The translations under genes were made by a program, and so were the position numbers. From positions 145,695 to 209,694 of the forward strand of contig JAKSZP010014540.1 in assembly GCA_022478985.1 (NCBI GenBank): a DNA stretch of 64,000 nucleotides, written 5' to 3'. Shown here piece after piece: positions 1-12,369 of this stretch (position 1 is the stretch's first letter; each line of letters opens with the position of its first letter). The notes beneath the pieces are model-generated. The model worked only from the letters and a program-made list of their open reading frames with translations. It did not search any database and had not been told where the DNA came from. This DNA is from Massospora cicadina (taxonomy: Eukaryota; Entomophthoromycota; Entomophthoromycetes; Entomophthorales; Entomophthoraceae).

Positions 1-3000
1 AGTTTAGATGGGTCAAGTAGAAATATATTAGGTTTTATCTTACAACTGAGATTAAAAAATAACAAAGATCATAAGGCTTATATTTTTCTGGGATCAAAAT
101 TGAGATTTCTGTAAGTTTAGAACCAGAGCAAATTAATAATGAGCACTAGATACTATTTCCTTTTGCTTTAATCAATTGAAAATCATAATACAAATTCTAG
201 TTAATATTGACAATCCCCTTTACTGTCGCTCCTTATCAAGCTTTTATGTTTATGAGTTTAATGCCTGATGCCCCATGTGGAGTGGTGGTGCGCTGCCTCC
301 TTGCGTTGTTTGGCCGTGCTAAAGCATATTCAGGATGGCTCTTCTAGACTCCCAAATTCCACTGGGCGCTTTGACCTTTAGATTGAGTATGGAAATTTCC
401 CCTACATAAATGCAATCATATTTGAGACAGATCATTTGGTGTTTAAACCCGCCAGTAGTTAGATCTCCGCCACTTCAAGTGGTACTTTGCTCTTTCTTCT
501 CTTGTAAATCCCATACCATAGTTGCAGTAACAATGTTTCTAATATATAAAAATACACCCATACCCACTACTCACACTCAGCTTCTAGAGAATGTCACTAT
601 GGTGGTTCATTTTTCTGGATTTCCCAACCATCTTTTCTTTTAAATCTCTAACATGAGCTCCTGGAGGGTTTATCCACATATTTTACTGACCCCGCCCTGA
701 AGTTTGTAGTTCTTAAAGGGGATAGCCACCTCTCAGGACCTCACGTCTTTGAAAGAATATTTTTTCCACCAAGATATCACATTGCAATTCCCCATGCACC
801 ATGATCCACAATTCATTTACCCATCCATTATAGGCCCTCATGGAGAATGGACACACTATCTGCTCATTGTTCTTTGGCTTTGGCTTTAAAATGCGTATGT
901 GCCCTTCTTTTCCCACCATAGCAGCCACTGACCCTTATCACTCCAGTGATTACCCCTATTCCACCTTAGCAGAAATTTTCATGTGGGGCTCAATCCTCCA
1001 TCCCACTCCCTCAACTGCTACTGGCGCTGCTCATCCTGCACATCCAATCAAAACTAAACTTCTTGTACTATTCCTGAAAAAATTGCTTCTAATGCACATA
1101 TAATATTCCTATAATAGTTGGTTTTTGGGACACCCTCCCCAGCTCCCACTAATCCATGCCCTTTGCTGACCCAGAATTTTGCTTATTTCAACCCATTTGA
1201 ATATCTTGAGTGGATGGATGGTGTTAATTGTTCCTACAACCTAAAGTCAGATTTTGATTGTCCAGAATTTTTCAATCTGCTTACTGACTTTTATCCCTGA
1301 AACCACTTCTTCCCTCATAAGGACTTCCCCACGCATAAGTCCCACCATCAATTAGGAATCAAAGCGCGTCTGCCCCAAGCAATGCTCTTGTGTTCCAAGC
1401 CCTCTACGTGGCCATGAATGCACTTTGCAATGAAATTCCCTATCCAAATTTCCCAAATGACTTCCTGATGAGTTCAAAGATAAAATATTAGAGCTTGCAT
1501 TTGCTGCAAGTTGCTCATGTATTGATGCAGCCAAATCATTGCTGTTTAACCCCACTACCTACAAACTTACTAGAAAATCATTAGTTTTTCTTGTTTTCTG
1601 TTGTTTTATTTTATAATGAGAATTCACTATCTTTGTATTTCAAGTGCTGAACATCCTTACATCTAAACCATTTTTGACATTATCACATCTTCTGATCCAT
1701 TCCACCAATGCAACAACTCCCATTTTCTTGCTCTCACACATGTTCTCAGATCTGCGTCAGATGAAGTTTCTTAAACAACCTTTCTATTGATATATGTCTG
1801 CTTAGGCTTGCCGTTGTAGCACCATGTTGTGTTTTTTTCTTCTCATTTATATCTGTCACCTGCATTAAAAACGCGTGGACGTCCTCCCTTGGGCTTAACC
1901 TCACTAGTGATTAAAAATTGATTTTAGTACAATTCTGGAATTCTCTTTTATAAATGGTCCTTTTATTAGTTACTTTATAAATTGTATTTCTTGAGCTTAA
2001 AATTACCAGCTTTGCAGACTTTTTATAGACTGTTACCCTTTAAATGACAACTCCAGATCAACTAATCAGGTGAATCTGTAAAAAATTCAAATTGTTGATT
2101 AATTAAGTAGGAGTTCATTCCAACTCATGGGCGCAAATATGAGTTTTTTAATTTATAAAATAAAATAACCTGGAATTACCTGTATCATCACATGTATTTG
2201 GTCAAATGATAAACATGATGGCTTTTATCTTAAAGTTTTTTAAAACATTTAAAGGAAGAGTTGGGACATAATTCCTCATGGGATAGACTCTCTACCTTAA
2301 GGTAGGATAATTACCTAATCAGGGCTAAACATCTTTACCATAAAAAATGAAAAGCATTATTGAAAAACTCCAATAAGATTTTATCTGAATTAGTTTGTCA
2401 AATTAAAGAAATGTTGAAGCATTTCAACCTATATCACAAGGTGATATAAGGTTATCATAACTCCAAACGCAACCTTGTATTTGGGATGTATTGAGAGTAT
2501 CTTAAGTTATAACACCATTATTTTAGTCATTATATCAAGTATTTCTTACCAAGTTTGGTGTAAGATGATGTATGATCTCATTTGGACTTTTAGATTGTAT
2601 AGCTAGCATATATACATCAAATTTAATTTGCATTATTATTATTCAAAGTTATTACTCACTTATTATTTTTATACTATTGACTTCCTTTATACCTGGAATT
2701 ACTTTCCAAGAACGTTTATCAAAAAGTAAAGCAAAATAGAGCTTTGACCTCCCTCCACCAGTTCATACTTATAGTCATTAGATCCCCCGCTGGCTGCTCC
2801 AGTGTAAAGCAGTGTCAAAACCCCCAGCATTTTCCATTTGGTTGGAAAACGCGCTCAAATGGATTGTCAAGTCTCAGGAAATCCTTGGGACAATTTGTTC
2901 CTCACAAGGATCTAGACCTCCATCTTTCACTTTCACAAGTGGTGCCTTGCAGCCCACTGGTGCTCCCCTGGAGCAACATGTGTTTTGGCCTTCAGTTAAA

Positions 3001-3001
3001 A
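1..3001. other. Left flank, no assignable gene
   Basis: AT-rich sequence with only short open frames and many stops in all frames. Apart from a diverged repeat at about 475-870 (separate entry) I recognise nothing. Positions 1300-2740 show no coding signal, LTR, long tandem repeat or tRNA. An open plus-strand stretch at 2744-3027 has a plausible peptide but matches no family I know, and it is cut by the LINE-A insertion at 3016. The sequence continues, after removal of LINE-A, at 9030. Confidence 0.5.
475..870 (+). repeat. Diverged repeat copy 1 of an unknown sequence
   Basis: This stretch resembles the pre-insertion sequence 9075-9307 joined to 63612-63780. The shared core is the stretch reading tttttctggatttccca at about 613-629 against gttttctggctttccca at about 9237-9253, and the similarity is also visible in one translated plus-strand frame. 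A second matching patch is near 815-850 against 63720-63775. The copies are diverged and interrupted by stops. It could be a fragment of an old gene or an unrecognised repeat family; function unknown. Confidence 0.4.
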
Positions 3002-3426
3002 AATGGGAAATTTTTTTCTTTTTTTAGCACTAGGTGGCCCCAACCTAAAGGGGGATACACCAATCTTTATTTAATTACGCCTGAGCTCCTAAGAGCTTGA
3101 GGCGAAGGCATGGGTAAGCGGAGATGTCAAGAAAGTGTGGGGGAAAACTTTGCCAGAGCCCAATGTCCACTTGAACTGACCTATTGGCCCATGGCGACAT
3201 GGTAAATACTCTCAGAGACATCTCAAAATGAACCTGAAAGTGATTGATCATATGGGGCAGCGTCCACAGAGTGGAGTCAAAAGCGGCACAAAGATATGAA
3301 TTATGATTAGTCCATATCACTGCACCAAATGCCAGGACCCTTAATGATTGGGAGCAATTGGGGAGTGAGAGTTTGAACATGAGTTCCTGAACTGGGTGCG
3401 CTACCCAGGGTTCTGCTCGCAGGAGT

Positions 3427-6400
3427 TCAGACCTTGCTCCAGAAAGAGGCTATGAGGGGGCAAGTAAAGAAGCGGTGGAGGTGGGTGTCTGTCAGCTCTG
3501 CACATCGTGGGCAACCCTTGTGCTGGAAGGTGGGACCAGTTCGATCCCCTGTCCTGTATGAGCAGTGTAGAACACGCCACAGTGTATTTGACACTTTTGC
3601 TTATAGAACAGGATGGGTAACTTCCTTCCAGATCTCCTTGAGATCACATTCCACAATGGGGGGTAAAAATTCCAGGAGATGAGACCGCATAGGGGGTCTG
3701 TCCAAAGGGTGGAGATGGGAGATAACAATCACACATTGTGGACCAGGGCGTGATGCCGGGTCTGATCCAAGGTCTACTCCTTTTATAAGGGAAGGCGTGG
3801 TACACCCGTACTCCTGCCCTCTTAAGTGCAAGTAGAGCCTGATTCCAGTAAAAACTTGATGAAGGTTTGAGGCGGTGGCCTGGATGGTTTGTTAGCCACT
3901 CTCCCACAGCTTTAGGTGAGGTTTGTGGAAGCCCTAGAGAGGCTTCTAAACCTTGGCGTAAGGCTGGAGCCCATTGCGGCATTGGAGCCATATCCCAGCA
4001 AATGATGGGCTTGAGGAACCCCGTCATGATTGAAGTGGCATGAGACCTAGTGTCCAAAAGACCTAGGCCCCCCTTACTGCGGGGTCAGGATTTTGTGGTC
4101 AGAGCAGTGGGTGGGTGGTTGGATCACCATATCCAACAGCGAAGTATCACATTCAACCTCATGTAGAAACTGTCCATAAAGGAGCAGACATGAGCGAGAA
4201 ACCATAGCATTGATAGAGGAAAAATTCGCCATTAGGGCGCGTCCCTGGGGAGTGATACGCCGGCAGCTCCAGCTAGCTACACAAGAGTTTATTACATTAA
4301 GCAAGCGGTCCTCATTATCTTTGATTGCAACCCCTTGTGGTGTGATAAGGACATCTAGATGCCGAAAGGTGTCCCAGGTAGGTTCCAAACCAAAAGGCGG
4401 AGGAAAAATGGGGTACCAACTTTCACTATAACGGTTTAGAAGTATTAACTTTTGCATTGGACGCCTTGGAGTAGCAAGCCAGGGCCTCCATGGTCAGGTC
4501 TAGGTCCTTCTTACATCCAACTGCCACTGCTGTGTCATCAGCAAAGGCTATGGTGCGGGTGGTAGGTTTCCCAGGAACCTAGATACCCACCAGTTGTTCC
4601 TGGAGTAGGGCCAGAAGAGGATCCAAAGCTATGTTGAACAAGATTGGGCTCAGTGGATCCCCTTGCCGGAGACCCTGTTCAACCATAACTGCTGCTGTAA
4701 AGCCTTTTGAGGACAGTACCTTAGTGTGAAGCTGGGCGTAAAGAGCTGATAGCCATGTACTAGCTTGTGGTGGGATGTGGAGGCGGGTTATGGAGGCGTC
4801 CAGATACTTCCAATTTACTCGACAATATGCTTTTTCCATATCTAGAAGCGCCACAAAGCCATGTGTTTGAGATGAGTTAGCTGACAAGGTTGCCAAAAGC
4901 TCATTGTAATTGTTCCAAAGCGTCCTCCCTAGGATAAAGCCATGTTGAGCTGGGTTGAGACGTGGTGCTTCCCACTTAGTCATGCAGTTTGCTTGAAGCT
5001 TAGTAATTAGTTTGTGGTCCATGTTCAATAGTGATATTAGCCGCCAGTTTGCGAGGTCCTCTCGGCTTGCTTTCTTATGGATAAGGGTCATAATTGATCC
5101 TCTAGAGTCAGGAAGTACTCCCCCTTCTGCTAAGATGATCAAGAAGAGGGACTGGAGGGCCTTTATAACTGTGACGGGATCCACTAGATACACCTCAAAC
5201 GGGATACCATCTGGGCCTGGGCCTTCAGATGTGGGCTGTGAAGTAGAATGTCCATTACTTCCTTCTGCGCAATTGGTGCAAGAAGTTCTTCATCCGCCGA
5301 GAAATTAACCATTGGTTCCGGAGCCCCATCAACGAATTCATGAACATCTGCTGGTCTGACCCAGGAAGCCTTTAAGAGGGCTGAATAGTAACAGTGGATC
5401 TCGTTGGTGATCTCCTCCTTATTTGTGGTGACAGTGGTCCCCACCCTTAGGGTTGCAATCTCCTAATTCTTTGAGCGGGCTTTCTGCAGCTGGTAAAAGA
5501 AACAGGTGGGCCGTTCCTACTGGGTGTAGTAACGTGATGAGGTGAAGTTTGCTGCACGTTCTTCTTGCTCAGTAAGGTCCTGCTGGTATGTCTCGTGGGC
5601 CAATTCCCAAGCCTCCAACCATTGAGAGGAAGGAACTGGGTGGCAATTCCTTTCAAGGTGTCTTATTATAGCTTCAGCACGTCTGAATTTAGCCTGGGCC
5701 GCTGTCATTCGAGCATTAGCACATTTGTAGGCTACCTTTAGGATCCTTGATTTTGTATCAGCCCATGTTTCTTGTAAAGTTCGCAAATGAGGTGAGGCCA
5801 AGTGCTCTGGCTCACAAATGGCTGCATTTATCTTCTCTCTTGAAAACTGTTTGTTCAAGAGCCTTGTAGCAATCCTTAGCCAAAATCTTCTTGATGGTCT
5901 GAGGATTGTTGTCAGGATCACCGTGAGGGATCTGTGATCACTTATAGTGTTATCTCAGGTTATGGGAGAGGACACATGACCAACCAGCAATGGGACCACT
6001 AGGGCCATATAAATTCGTGAAGCTGATGTGAATCTCCAGCCTGCACCTTGGATCTGAGACATACAGCCAAGTCCAGATGCTGAGGGGGGAGGGCATCCAT
6101 GAAACCACTTGACCTGAGGAAATTTTGAAGCTGAGCTGTACCTCGTCTGTCTTGTGTGGCAGGAGGAAAGGTGTCACGCAACTGACTTAAAATTGTGTTG
6201 AAATCCCCCATCAGCACTGTATTGCCTGGGAGCTGTAGTAGAGCAAGTTCTTTCAAAAGACAGTCCTGCTCTTGACCTGCATTTGGAAGGTATATACTTG
6301 CAACAAAGAAGGAGAACTCAGGGGTTTATAATTTATATAATATAAGGCGATCATCAAGGTGTTTCAAAAATTGGTGGGTTTTCACCCGGGGGTTGAGGCT

Positions 6401-6610
6401 AATAAGGGACACATAGTGTGTCCAACAGGAGTTACCTCCAAATTGGTCATTCCATGCTACAAAATCAGAGGGGGGACAAGGGCTCCTGGATGGCTGCAAT
6501 ATCCATGTGAGTCGACCTGAAGTTTTGGGGGAGGCGGGCTCTCCACTTGTAATCCTGCAGCCCATTAGAGTTATGAACTGCAGGGTCAGGGTGCCCCTTT
6601 GGGGCTTCAT
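3427..6610 (-). pseudogene. LINE-A ORF2 (endonuclease-reverse transcriptase), broken
   Basis: Domains in order along the minus strand: APE-type endonuclease with AIQE near 6490, GDFN near 6200 and SDHR near 5935; a linker at 5921-5200; reverse transcriptase at 5193-4460 with the block GLRQGDPLSPILFN near 4650 and the catalytic AFADD box at 4534-4548; a post-RT region at 4457-3644; and a zinc knuckle CPRCAELTDTHLHRFFTC near 3455-3516. The frame is closed by TGA about 3427. A stop lies just before AFADD and several frameshifts occur. The enzyme would perform target-primed reverse transcription; this copy is dead. Confidence 0.87.
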
Positions 6611-6677
6611 AGCTGTCCCCCTCCGTATCCCAGGGGGTTACCGGAGCTTATACATGAATCCTTAAGGCTGCTCATTT

Positions 6678-8936
6678 TTAGTCTGTGAGCTTGACTCTTT
6701 GCAGCAATCCATGCTGATCGATGAGGAGGAGGATTATACTGAGTTGATGGGCTGAGGAGCCTGTAAGCCAGCCCAAGATACTTCCCCCGCTGCTTTGCAC
6801 AGGAGTATCTTGAGGGTGCTCCATAGACTCCCCCATTTGTGCATCATCTGATGTATAAGAATCCAAAGTCACCTCCTTCAGTACTGAGAATGGCGTCTGA
6901 GTTGCAATACCCATGGATGGTGGGGGCGGCAATGACTTGGTGCCTCCACCCTGACTTGGGGTACTCCATACCTGTTCCACCCTTGGGGTATTCTGTATTA
7001 CTGAATTCGTTTTAGATGCCACCCTTGGGCTGGCTTCCTCTGTGTTAGCTTGATGAGAAGCAGATTTGCGCTTATTTTGGGCTGGTGAAGGGTCTGGCAA
7101 TTTAGAAGGGGTTCCCATAGGGAGAGGGTTTTCCGCACTAAGGGAATAAAGTTGTGCTACTGGCTGTGCCTTCTCAACTGCTACACGAAGGGCAGAGGGG
7201 GTGAGATCCTGTACGGGCACCCAGTGGGTTGGTTGTGGGATTGCCGCTGCTGCTGTATGGGAGCGTTTCTTACCTGTCGCAGGGACTTGGCTACTAGATG
7301 AGAGAGCTTGTTTACGAGCAGTACAACTATTATATAGGTGGCCCAAAGCATTACACCATGAGCAATGTGGTCGTGCCTGGTCTGGATCAACAAAGAAGAT
7401 TTCAGAACAGGATATAATGACTGCAACACGTGGGATAACCTCCATGTTGCGGGCCACCATTGGGTTGGGGATAAATGATGCCCTAGCAATATGAGCCCTC
7501 TGGGTTGGGGCATAATAGGCTGGTGCGCACAGGTCTACTGATAGAACTGACCCAAATTCCATCAATCCTCGATGAAGCGCAAGCTTAAGGGATTTTGGGT
7601 CCACTGTAGTTGGAAGATTTGAGAAAGTTACTCAGGAAATTTTCTCAAAGTTAGATCTAGTTCTCAGCACACGAAGAGAGACATGCGGAATCTCAATTAT
7701 AACTGAGGCTGCCCGATCTGCATCTGCTGCAGTTGTAAACCCTACATCAATATAGTGGCTTTCCACCACTTCATAAATAGTGGTGTTAACTGGAAAAGCT
7801 CTTGCTATGGCTTCAAAATAACTAAAATAATCCCATGCATAAAACTCAACAGGATTATGCCCATAGTAGACTCTAACTGCATGAGCAAGAGTGGACCTAG
7901 GGAGTGCACGTTGTGAGCGAGTTTCTGCCCATCTTTTCCTCACTTCAGCCACAAAAGCAGCTTCACAAGGGTCAATGGTTGTGTGGTGCAGGCACTAGTT
8001 TTTTCTGCCATGCGCCTGAGGCATCCTTCACTCGCTTATTTTTGTTCACATTTAAATTAAAATTTAAATGTAATTTAGTGGATTCCCCATGGGGGGAATA
8101 CCAGACGGAGGCGCTGGCATTCCTCTGGATTTACGCGCTGGCCCCTGCTGGGCCTTCCCAGTAGGTACTTGATTTTTTGCAGGTTGGGTAGGCTTACCTG
8201 GTTTGGGTTTATTCCCTGCCAATTGATTGGGTAATTCTGGCTCATCATCAAACCAATCTATTACTCCCGCCTTCATCCGACCATCAGCAGATACTGGTAG
8301 GGATTTTTCAGCTGGTTAATTGGCTATTTGGCTAGTCCCATTTGAATTTTGATGTTGATGTTGATTTTGATTTTGATGAACATTACGGCTAACTGATTCA
8401 CCACTCAGTGTTGATTCAGTTGATGCGCGTTGGTTGCCTTCCAAACCATTAAAACGACAACCAACTGATTCATTAAATACTGTAGATTCAGTTTGGCCGC
8501 TTTGGGTAATGTTTGAAGTGAAAAAATGATGACCAACTGATGCAACACTTTCTGACGATTCAGTTTGGGCGCCCAGGCTGATTTCTGAAGTGGAGGCAGT
8601 TGGCAAAGCCATAAAAACCCCATGTGAGGTATTGGGAGCTGCAATACTCCCTACTACTATGGGTAAAACCTTAGATGTGCCTCCAGGGTGGGGCGCACTA
8701 ATTGGGTGACCCTCAGTCAACACAGAGTTGACTGGGGTAGGCTGTACAGTGGTGGTATCATTTGTGATACCACCATGGTTTAATAAAAGTTTGTCTGGTT
8801 CTGCTTTTGCAGCTGAAGTTTGGGAGCGGGTTGTACAGGTTGACGCACAAGTTGGCAACTGAGGGTTCTGTGATTCGGGGTGAGTTTGAGTGAATTCTGA
8901 AGCATCAGAGGTGCGTTCAGTGGACTTTACCACCAT
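6678..8936 (-). pseudogene. LINE-A ORF1 (CCHC nucleic-acid-binding protein), broken
   Basis: Reads from about 8936 down in three open segments: 8936-8316 (206 aa, Ser/Thr/Gln/Asn-rich, with QN/QH runs and repeated TES..ESV-like motifs), 8276-8064, and 7952-6678 with frame changes near 8060, 8000 and 7630. The middle part contains IDVGFTTAADADRA, which aligns with the WLDLGFESKTAADEAA region of LINE-B ORF1. A CX2CX4HX4C knuckle (CSWCNALGHLYNSC) lies at about 7321-7364. In LINEs ORF1 binds element RNA in the RNP. The N-terminal extension is absent from the other three LINEs here. Frameshifts make it non-functional; the exact start is uncertain. Confidence 0.8.
8385..8575 (-). repeat. Three imperfect direct repeats in LINE-A ORF1
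   Basis: Units of roughly 38 bp begin near 8391, 8461 and 8533 on the plus strand, each with an AACTGATxCA-like start and a GATTCAGTT core. They encode the repeated TES(T/S)...ESV peptide on the minus strand. Spacing is about 70 bp, so this is a degenerate tandem coding repeat. Confidence 0.6.
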
Positions 8937-9029
8937 TATTCATTAGATTTGTTAAGCTAAATTTCTGGATGATTGTAATATTCAAATTTTGAAATTTAGC
9001 GGTGAAAGAAAGGTAATGGGAACTTTTTT

Positions 9030-9312
9030 CCATACATAGATAAAGCTATTAACAATTAGCGCAAGTAGAGATGGAACCCGCCAGCTTTATTGACTTTTGT
9101 ACATATAAAGAGTACTTTTATCATGGCTTTATTTTCAAAGATGATGTCATCATGGCAGCAACCGTGCACCTGATTTTAGCCCCTCTACCAAACCACTTAT
9201 TCCTGGCTACTAGAAAACAGCACTATATGCGTTTCAGTTTTCTGGCTTTCCCACCCACCTTTTCCCTATGTGCTCTATAAGGAGCTGATGGTTGGTTTGG
9301 TCGCATATGGCT
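9030..9312 (+). other. Left flank resumed, diverged repeat copy 2 (first half)
   Basis: Continues the sequence interrupted by LINE-A at 3016. A short open frame at 9071-9280 aligns with the translated repeat at 475-660. It is cut at 9312 by Gyp-1 and resumes at 63612. The last five bases, TGGCT (9308-9312), are the Gyp-1 target duplication. Confidence 0.5.
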
Positions 9313-10454
9313 TGTTGAGATTTTTCCCCACATTACCCAGTTTCACTGATAATGTTTAGTCTGCTTGTCCACTAGGGGATTCATCCCGCTAATGGATGTG
9401 AGCGTTATCAATAGCATATAGGATAACTATTGTTGAGAAAAAAATTCCCAGTAAATATTTATTGATCTACCAGTTTACAATCTGATGGATTGATTAGTGG
9501 TTCTTAAGCGATGATACTCAACAATAAACAAGTGATTAAATTGTCGGCTTCATTATTGATAACTTAATTTATTTGTAGGAGTCAATTGGGTATAGTTGAC
9601 AATTGACTAAGGGTTTATAAATTGCTGGCAAGTAATGCCGCCTAAGATAGAGCAACTTTTGAGTTAATCTTTCTAGATCACAATCTGCTTTTTATGGTAA
9701 GAGTCCCATTACAAAAGCAGGTTGTTACCAATTAAGGGTTTAATATGTTGGGATTTGAGTGAGAAGTTGGGACACGTACTTTGTTTCAACTCAGAAGAGG
9801 TCATGGTTGAGTAAAGAAGATAATATGATTAATTTGATGAAGAAGATCACTGTTTTGAGCAAACCTAAAGGGTAATTCATTGGCGACAGTCACCATTCTC
9901 AATTGGGGCGCCAACTGAAGAGTTATGCGCCAAAATCCCCTTTAATTCCCCTTGAGTTCTTATAATAAAGCAGACGAGATCAGATTAAATTCAGATAAAA
10001 TAATAATCAATTAAGCTTTATAATCAGACTGTTTCTCTTGTGACTAGACTAGGAAGGACAAGAAGATCCTTTGTCTATATTTTTGTCAATCTCCGCAGGC
10101 TCTGAATGATGAGAAGGAAAAAGACTCTCTGAACCTTATCCTAGGTTAGGTTTTACCAGATGAAATAGGGAAGAATTCCCTGAAATTCAGACGAATTTAA
10201 TATTAGGACAAGAACCAGGTTGTCTTTGGACCTAATTACTATTTTGCTATCTGCTAATCTAGAATAGTAGTATTCATACTGCTACTGCCCATTATATTTT
10301 CATCATTATCAACAAGTTGAACAACGCATATATAAGGAACTTTAGTAGTTGAATCAAAGAGCTTAAGTGAGTAAGATTCAGAAAGAGGAAACAAATCCCA
10401 AACTTTATCAATTGGTGCTCAATTGAGCCAATACCAGCTCTTAAGTTTCTAACA
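9313..10454 (+). repeat. Gyp-1 5' LTR
   Basis: About 1,142 bp, pairs with 57194-58330 plus 63603-63606. It starts TGTTGAGATTTTT (3' copy TGTTTTGGGATTTTT) and ends TTTCTAACA. The two copies differ at roughly one base in ten by eye, except for a block at 9748-9910 that is identical to 57628-57790. A TATATAAG at about 10329 could be a core promoter. The beginning and a GCAAGTAATGCC motif resemble the Gyp-2 LTR, so the two families are related. Confidence 0.88.
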
Positions 10455-10456
10455 AT

Positions 10457-10472
10457 TGGTGCTGACTACAGG
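10457..10472 (+). other. Gyp-1 primer-binding site
   Basis: TGGTGCTGACTACAGG lies two bases after the LTR end. It begins with TGG, the complement of a tRNA CCA end. The same TGGTGCT start is found in the other four LTR elements here. Confidence 0.7.
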
Positions 10473-10516
10473 AGTGGTTGAGTTTAACTGAATTTAATAA
10501 GAAGATCATATCAAAT

Positions 10517-11893
10517 ATGTCTTAAAATAAAGAACTATGCAAGCTTTGGACAGAGCTTGAAGCTATCAACAAGAACGCGCTTAACTTGGCGTCACAGGAC
10601 AACTTTACTGCATTAGAAGAATTGGTGACAAAGGCTGAGGAAGAGGTCGAACAAATGAGAAAAAGCAACAACTTCTGTGGAAAAGTCAACTCCTTGAAGC
10701 GCAAGGAGGGTGAACTAATTAAAGAAGTATTGTTTCAGAAGACCGAGCGAGAGGCAGACCTAGAAAGCATTTGATGACTTAATAAAGAGATAGTGTGATA
10801 ATTAAAAGAAATAGAAAAATTGGAGATCTATACATGTGATTGTGCACAAATGGATGCAGAAAAATCTGACAATGAGACTCCTGAAACTCCAGTGTTTAAA
10901 AGGCTTACCCAGAATATTCCTGGGTTATTTGTTGTATTTTTGGAGTTGACCACTGAAGTTGGTCAAATGATCAATAGAGTCATTGGACAGGAATCACCTG
11001 TTAGTGGATCCATGAATGAGTTATAAACCACACTAAATTTACCCCTGTTCCATTATGATAAACCCATGCGTTTTTCAATTTTCAAGATGGCAATATTTGG
11101 TTTCAGTGGCTGACAAAAGACACTGACCATCATGAAATGCCTGAACGCCAATTGTCAGAATCTAGAGTTACATCATTTAAATGAGGACAAATGGTTTAAT
11201 CAGGATGCCAAGAAGTCATCATGATAGAATTTGAAAGTCCTATGCGGACTTAAACGGCATGAAAGAATTTTTAGGGATTCAATTCTAAAAAGCTGATACC
11301 TTAGTAGATTTTGCAGACCAAATCTACCAGAAATCACAGATCCAGGTTGGTGCAAAAGTGCTAGCTAATTTTGATGCCTGAATCAAGATGCAAGCGGAAT
11401 TACAGCTCTATAGTGATTTGAACTAAACAATGGATTCAGCATTAGTAACACAAATGTCCATATCTCAAATGGTGGATCATTTGAGATGTTGGGAGACACT
11501 TTTGAAGACCCATTTATAGCATTCAAAGTGATCCAGACTTGAGCTCAAAATACTGTCAAATTCTCTGAGAAAAGAAATGAGCAACTCAATTGAGTCATGT
11601 TGTAGAACAAACCCAAAGTACAAAAACAAGCAGATTGAGATGTAAATCCGCTGCCACTAGTGTGGTAAACCTGGAAACGTAGCCGCCCAATGTTGAAGCA
11701 AGAAGCACATGAAACAGGTTACCTTAGTCCAGGCGAAGGAGAAGGAAAGCAGTCAGGACTCAGGAAAAGGTACCACAGTCAGGAGATGGAACAATCCGGC
11801 ACTGTGGTTAAAACTGTTCCCCCCAATATTATGAACAACAATATAGACATTTCCAATCTCTTTGTAGATGATAAAACAACTGATACACTATAA
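10517..11893 (+). pseudogene. Gyp-1 gag, broken
   Basis: The probable start is ATG at 10517, aligned with the Gyp-2 gag start at 15221 (both have a WTEL motif shortly after). A stop follows at the third codon. Open pieces are 10586-10774 (charged, probably helical), 10820-11026 and 11690-11893. A nucleocapsid knuckle at 11652-11693 has both leading Cys and the last Cys, but the His is Asn and the residue before the second Cys is a TAG stop. Gag would form the particle and bind RNA. Multiple stops and frameshifts. Confidence 0.75.
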
Positions 11894-12369
11894 CAGGTTG
11901 TTAACATCTATGTAAATGCTATTAGTCAAGCCAAAATGAAGTGAATTGACCCCAAGATTGTTAAGGAAGAGGATAACTATATGCTCAACAGCTAGTGAAC
12001 AGGATTGGATCTGCCGAGAACCAGAAGTAGTTACTTAAGAAAAGTCTAGATGAAGCAAGCATATAGATTCCAATTAGCACAATCAAAAAAGCTTTCCATG
12101 ATCTATCTACAAGACTAATTTATTCTTCAATTCAGCAAATAATGTAGCTATTCACTCATTGAATACTTACTACAATATTCTGAGTGTACCAAGGGTGGTT
12201 ATCCTGGCAGGTAAAGCTGCTTCCACCCTAGTGCAGTTTTTGAGTTTGAAAACTGTACTGGCTAAAAAATTCTCAATGTGGTATATTTGTCCCAAAGTTG
12301 ACCCACCTTGAATATTTACTTACCTCAGTTAAATAAAAGATTCTAAATGTACCTATGTGGACATCATAG

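Larger units (their letters stand above)
3017..9014 (-). mobile_element. LINE-A, full-length non-LTR retrotransposon (degenerate)
   Basis: A 6.0-kb LINE on the minus strand, bounded by a 15-bp TSD with one mismatch: AATGGGAAATTTTTT at 3002-3016 and AATGGGAACTTTTTT at 9015-9029. The 3' end (low coordinates) is an A-rich tail, read on the plus strand as a T run at about 3017-3025. ORF1 has a CCHC zinc knuckle and ORF2 has endonuclease, reverse transcriptase and a C-terminal zinc knuckle. Its proteins are homologous to but clearly diverged from LINE-B, -C and -D, and ORF1 has an extra N-terminal low-complexity region. It inserted in the left flank outside Gyp-1, so its relative age cannot be ordered against the nest. 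Confidence 0.9.

Noticed and set aside
713..928. Minus-strand 71-aa ORF as a gene
   Set aside because: No similarity or motif, and it overlaps the plus-strand repeat copy 1; it looks like a chance frame.
8045..8075. TTTAAATT run as the tail of a plus-strand truncated LINE
   Set aside because: The LINE-A ORF1 reading passes through it on the minus strand with only a frameshift, and no LINE 3' end sequence precedes it.
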